A stretch of DNA of 52,749 nt, taken from the NCBI GenBank assembly GCA_947474005.1, contig CANJHI010000017.1, forward strand, positions 1 to 52,749, read 5' to 3'. Position 1 is the first letter of the stretch; every line of letters starts with the position of its first letter. A program made the translations under genes and the position numbers. The notes beneath the pieces were generated by a model. It ran no database searches. It saw nothing but the letters and a program-made list of their open reading frames with translations, and had not been told where the DNA came from. Shown in pieces: positions 50,141-52,749 of the stretch. Source of the DNA: Alphaproteobacteria bacterium. Lineage in GTDB: Bacteria; Pseudomonadota; Alphaproteobacteria; Reyranellales; Reyranellaceae.

Positions 50141-51160
50141 ATGTTCGAGACCACTCTTGCCGGCAGCCTGCCCAAGCCCTCGTGGCTGGCCACACCGAAT
50201 GTTCTGTGGGCGCCGTGGACGCTGTCGGGCCAGCCGCTGTTCGACGCCAAGGACGACGCGACCTTGCTCGCGATCCGCCGCCAGGAAGAGGCCGGCCTCG
50301 ACATCGTGAGCGACGGCGAGCAGGCGCGGCAGCATTTCGTGCACGGCTTCCTGGCCGAGGTCGACGGCGTCGACTTCGACAAGAAGGTCCGCATGGGCAT
50401 CCGCAACAACCGCTACGATGCCGATTGCCCGACGGTCACCGGCCCGCTCAAGCGCCGCAAGTTCGTGCATGAGCGCGAGGCCCGCGTCGCCCGCGCCGCC
50501 ACCGCGCGCAAACTCAAGTTCACCCTGCCCGGCCCGATGACGCTGATCGACACGCTGGCCGACGGCTTCTATGGCGACCGGGTAAAGATGGCCTTCGCCT
50601 TCGCCGAGCTCCTGAACCAGGAAGCCAGGGATCTCGAGAAGCTCGGCGTCGACGTGATCCAGTTCGACGAGCCCGCCTTCAACGTCTACCTGAACGAGAC
50701 GGTCGACTGGGGCGTGCCGGCGCTGGAGAAGGCGGCCGAGGGGCTGAAGTGCACCACCGCCGTGCACATCTGCTACGGCTACGGCATAGAAGCCAACAAC
50801 AAGTGGAAGGAGACGCTGGGCGAGAGCTGGCGTCAGTACGAGCAGACCTTCCCGGCGCTGGACCGCAGCTCGATCCAGCAGGTCTCGCTGGAATGCCGCG
50901 ACAGCCACGTGCCGCCCGAGCTGATGAAGCTCCTGAAGACCAAGACCGTGCTGGTCGGCGCCATCAACGTCGCCTCCGACAGGATCGAGACGCCGGAGGA
51001 AGTCGCCGCGACCCTGAAGCTCGCGACCGAATTCGTCGATCCCGAGCGCATCCAGGCCTGCACCAACTGCGGCATGGCCCCGATGACGCTCGGCGTCGCC
51101 TACGGCAAGCTGCGCGCGCTGAGTGAAGGTGCTGCGCTGGCGCGGAAGGCGTTCGCTTAA
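50141..51160 (+). CDS. Core-length MetE-like methionine synthase (cobalamin-independent fold)
   Basis: A 339-aa protein equal to the C-terminal catalytic half of MetE. The zinc ligands are in TTAVHICYGYG (His and Cys), VSLECRDSH (Glu) and ACTNCGMAPM (Cys). It has MFETTLAGSLPKPSWL, FTLPGPMTLIDTLADG and DVIQFDEPAFNVYL. Short core MetE proteins lack the N-terminal folate domain and probably use a methyl-corrinoid or another methyl donor; the donor here is unknown. ATG at 50141, AGGAG seven bases upstream, right after hemY stop by 2 bases. Ends before a long inverted repeat. Confidence 0.9.
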   Translation: MFETTLAGSLPKPSWLATPNVLWAPWTLSGQPLFDAKDDATLLAIRRQEEAGLDIVSDGEQARQHFVHGFLAEVDGVDFDKKVRMGIRNNRYDADCPTVTGPLKRRKFVHEREARVARAATARKLKFTLPGPMTLIDTLADGFYGDRVKMAFAFAELLNQEARDLEKLGVDVIQFDEPAFNVYLNETVDWGVPALEKAAEGLKCTTAVHICYGYGIEANNKWKETLGESWRQYEQTFPALDRSSIQQVSLECRDSHVPPELMKLLKTKTVLVGAINVASDRIETPEEVAATLKLATEFVDPERIQACTNCGMAPMTLGVAYGKLRALSEGAALARKAFA

Positions 51161-51182
51161 GCGTCGCTTCTACCGCCCACCA

Positions 51183-51256
51183 TTGTCATCCCGAGCGCAG
51201 CGACGGACCTTTGATCTGAGACCGCTAAAGGTCCGTCGCTACGCTCGGGATGACAA
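51183..51256. repeat. 30-base inverted repeat between convergent metE-like and mutS genes
   Basis: Arms 51183-51212 and 51227-51256 match at 29 of 30 positions around a 14-base loop. The arm begins TTGTCATCCCGAGCG and ends GACGGACCTTT. Likely a dispersed palindrome that also serves as a two-way terminator. It belongs with the repeat at 44640-44722. Confidence 0.85.
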
Positions 51257-51273
51257 GGAAAGCGTTGATGCGT

Positions 51274-52749
51274 CTACGACTCCGGTAACCGCTGGCGCAG
51301 CGCGTAGAGGGCCTCGAGTGCCTCGCGCGGCGAGAGTTCGTCGGGGTTGATCTCGGCCAGGGCCTTCTCGACTTCCGACTCCTTCGTCTTCGCCGTGCCG
51401 CTCGCGGGACGCGCGGGGGCGGCGGCGAAGAGGGGCAGGTCGTCGGCCAGACGCGTGACCGCGCTGGACTGGTCGCCCTTCTCCAGCACCGCCAGGACTT
51501 CCTCGGCGCGCGACACGACGGCGGCCGGAAGGCCGGCGAGTTGGGCCACGTGGATGCCGTAGGAGCGGTCGGCGGCGCCGGGCGCGACCTCGTGCAGGAA
51601 CACGACCTCGTTCTGCCATTCCTTGACGCGCATCGTGTAGGGGGCCAGCGCGTCGAGGCGTTCCCTGAGCGCTCCCAGCTCGTGATAGTGCGTGGCGAAC
51701 AGCGCGCGGCATCTGTTGACGTCGTGCAGATGTTCGAGCGTCGCCCAGGCGATGGACAGGCCGTCGAAGGTGGCGGTGCCGCGGCCGATCTCGTCGAGGA
51801 TGACCAGGCTCCGCGAAGTCGCCTGGTTCAGGATGGCCGCGGTCTCGACCATCTCGACCATGAAGGTCGAGCGACCGCGCGCCAGGTCGTCGGCGGCACC
51901 GACGCGGCTGAACAGGCGGTCGACGATGCCGATGGTCGCGGCCTTGGCCGGCACGAAGGCGCCGGCCTGGGCCATCACCGCGATCAGGGCGTTCTGGCGC
52001 AGGAAGGTCGATTTGCCGGCCATGTTGGGGCCGGTCAGCAGCCACAGCCGGCGCTCGGTGCCGAGGTAGCAGTCGTTGGGCACGAAGCCTGCGCCGTTCT
52101 GGCGGGCCAGCGCCGCCTCGACAACGGGGTGGCGGCCGCCCTCGATCGAGAAGGCCGGATCGTCAGTCAGCGTCGGCCGCACATGGTTGCTGCTGGCCGC
52201 CAGTTCGGCCAGCGCCGAAGCGACGTCGAGCCATGCCAGAGCGCGGCCGGCCGCCGCGATCGACGCCGACACCGCCATCACCTTGGCGACCAGCTCCTCG
52301 AATACGGCGAGCTCCAGCGCCAGCGCCTGGTCGGCGGCGCGGCCGATGCGGGTTTCGAGATCGGCCAGCTCCGCCGTGCTGAAGCGCGTCGCGTTCGACA
52401 TGGACTGCCGCCGCGTGAAGCCCAGCGCCGCCAGGTCGAGCTTGTCGGCGTGCGTCGCCGTCACCTCGATATGGTAACCGATCATGTTGTTGTGCCGGAT
52501 CTTGAGCGACGGCACGCCGCTCGCCGTCCGGTACTTGGCTTCGAGGCCCGCCACCGTCTTGCGGCTGTCGTCGCGCAGGGTGCGCTGCTCGTCCAGTTCT
52601 GGGCGGTAGCCTTGCCGCACGAAGCCGCCGTCGCGCACCAGCAGCGGCGGCTCGTCGGCCAGCGCCTCGGCCAGTGCCGCCACGGTGGCGCCGTGGTCGG
52701 AGCAGCACATCACGATTTCGGCGAGAGGCGCGGGCGGTGGCAGCAACGC
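51274..52749 (-). CDS. mutS: DNA mismatch repair protein MutS, C-terminal part (cut by window edge)
   Basis: About 490 residues of the C-terminal half are visible; the gene continues past 52749. MutS recognises mismatches and recruits MutL. The lever/core part has [20 protein letters not shown] and [20 protein letters not shown]. The ATPase has Walker [17 protein letters not shown], Walker [30 protein letters not shown] and the HTH-type end region [20 protein letters not shown]. The C-terminal tail before the stop is [20 protein letters not shown]. Convergent with the metE-like gene across the inverted repeat. Confidence 0.97.
   Translation of the reverse strand, partial: ALLPPPAPLAEIVMCCSDHGATVAALAEALADEPPLLVRDGGFVRQGYRPELDEQRTLRDDSRKTVAGLEAKYRTASGVPSLKIRHNNMIGYHIEVTATHADKLDLAALGFTRRQSMSNATRFSTAELADLETRIGRAADQALALELAVFEELVAKVMAVSASIAAAGRALAWLDVASALAELAASSNHVRPTLTDDPAFSIEGGRHPVVEAALARQNGAGFVPNDCYLGTERRLWLLTGPNMAGKSTFLRQNALIAVMAQAGAFVPAKAATIGIVDRLFSRVGAADDLARGRSTFMVEMVETAAILNQATSRSLVILDEIGRGTATFDGLSIAWATLEHLHDVNRCRALFATHYHELGALRERLDALAPYTMRVKEWQNEVVFLHEVAPGAADRSYGIHVAQLAGLPAAVVSRAEEVLAVLEKGDQSSAVTRLADDLPLFAAAPARPASGTAKTKESEVEKALAEINPDELSPREALEALYALRQRLPES

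Noticed and set aside
48264-50195. Long minus-strand frame opposite hemX and hemY
   Set aside because: Arg/Gln/Ala-rich shadow with no family; the plus strand encodes HemY with clear motifs.
1-52749. CRISPR arrays, insertion sequences, integrases or prophage genes
   Set aside because: No evenly spaced direct repeats, transposase or integrase motifs were seen; the only phage-like hint is the lone HTH protein at 7487-7921.

Overview
The window is GC-rich, densely packed chromosomal DNA with strong G/C third-position bias. It most likely comes from an alphaproteobacterium. The rimP-nusA-ylxR-infB order with a YlxR-L7Ae fusion, the alphaproteobacterial forms of HemD/HemX/HemY, the core-length MetE, the short ArgC and the abundance of orphan solute-binding proteins (Bug/TTT, TRAP, Dpp) all point that way. 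A soil lineage near Reyranella or Bradyrhizobium is plausible, but that is inference. No rRNA, tRNA, IS element, phage or CRISPR array was seen.

Layout. 1-3165: the rimP-nusA-ylxR-infB operon on the minus strand, with its promoter and a leader hairpin. 3280-6711: an MFS permease, then trmB and a ThDP enzyme. 6890-10262: two small unknown genes, a small HTH gene with its own promoter and hairpin leader, an M20 amidohydrolase, and a 600-base gap that looks like a structured RNA gene on the minus strand. 10262-14615: GST, VOC protein, ilvD and a LysR regulator, with a REP-like double hairpin between the last two. 14646-18529: hisA-hisF-hisE, two tandem HIT genes and a hydrolase. 18594-21510: a TauD-type dioxygenase, an FAD oxidase and a GFA protein. 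21555-25562: a LacI-family regulon (TRAP binding protein, SDR, LacI, 3-hydroxyisobutyrate-dehydrogenase-like enzyme) with two identical 14-bp operators. 25582-29531: comM, then a TTT binding protein translationally coupled to a flavin monooxygenase. 29535-37013: a complete Dpp/Opp-type ABC transporter led by a feruloyl-CoA-synthase-like ligase. 37166-39476: a class III aminotransferase/phospholyase with an APH-type kinase. 39457-44641: SGNH protein, serine acetyltransferase, two small envelope genes, GNAT-argC and an ATC-hydrolase-like protein. 44734-52749: hydrolase, ogt, hemD-hemX-hemY, a core MetE, and the C-terminal part of mutS.

Points most worth a second look: (1) the hemD/hemX region, where HemD runs in frame into the membrane anchor of HemX/mitofilin, then a single in-frame TAG separates the anchor from the coiled-coil; (2) the candidate structured RNA at 9.70-10.08 kb, with stacked GNRA-loop hairpins and a textbook terminator; (3) the two-operator LacI regulon; (4) REP-like elements whose internal hairpins show compensatory changes, one of them placed inside the ABC transporter operon after the binding-protein gene; (5) a kinase plus phospholyase pair that may degrade a phosphorylated amino alcohol or hydroxy-amino acid.
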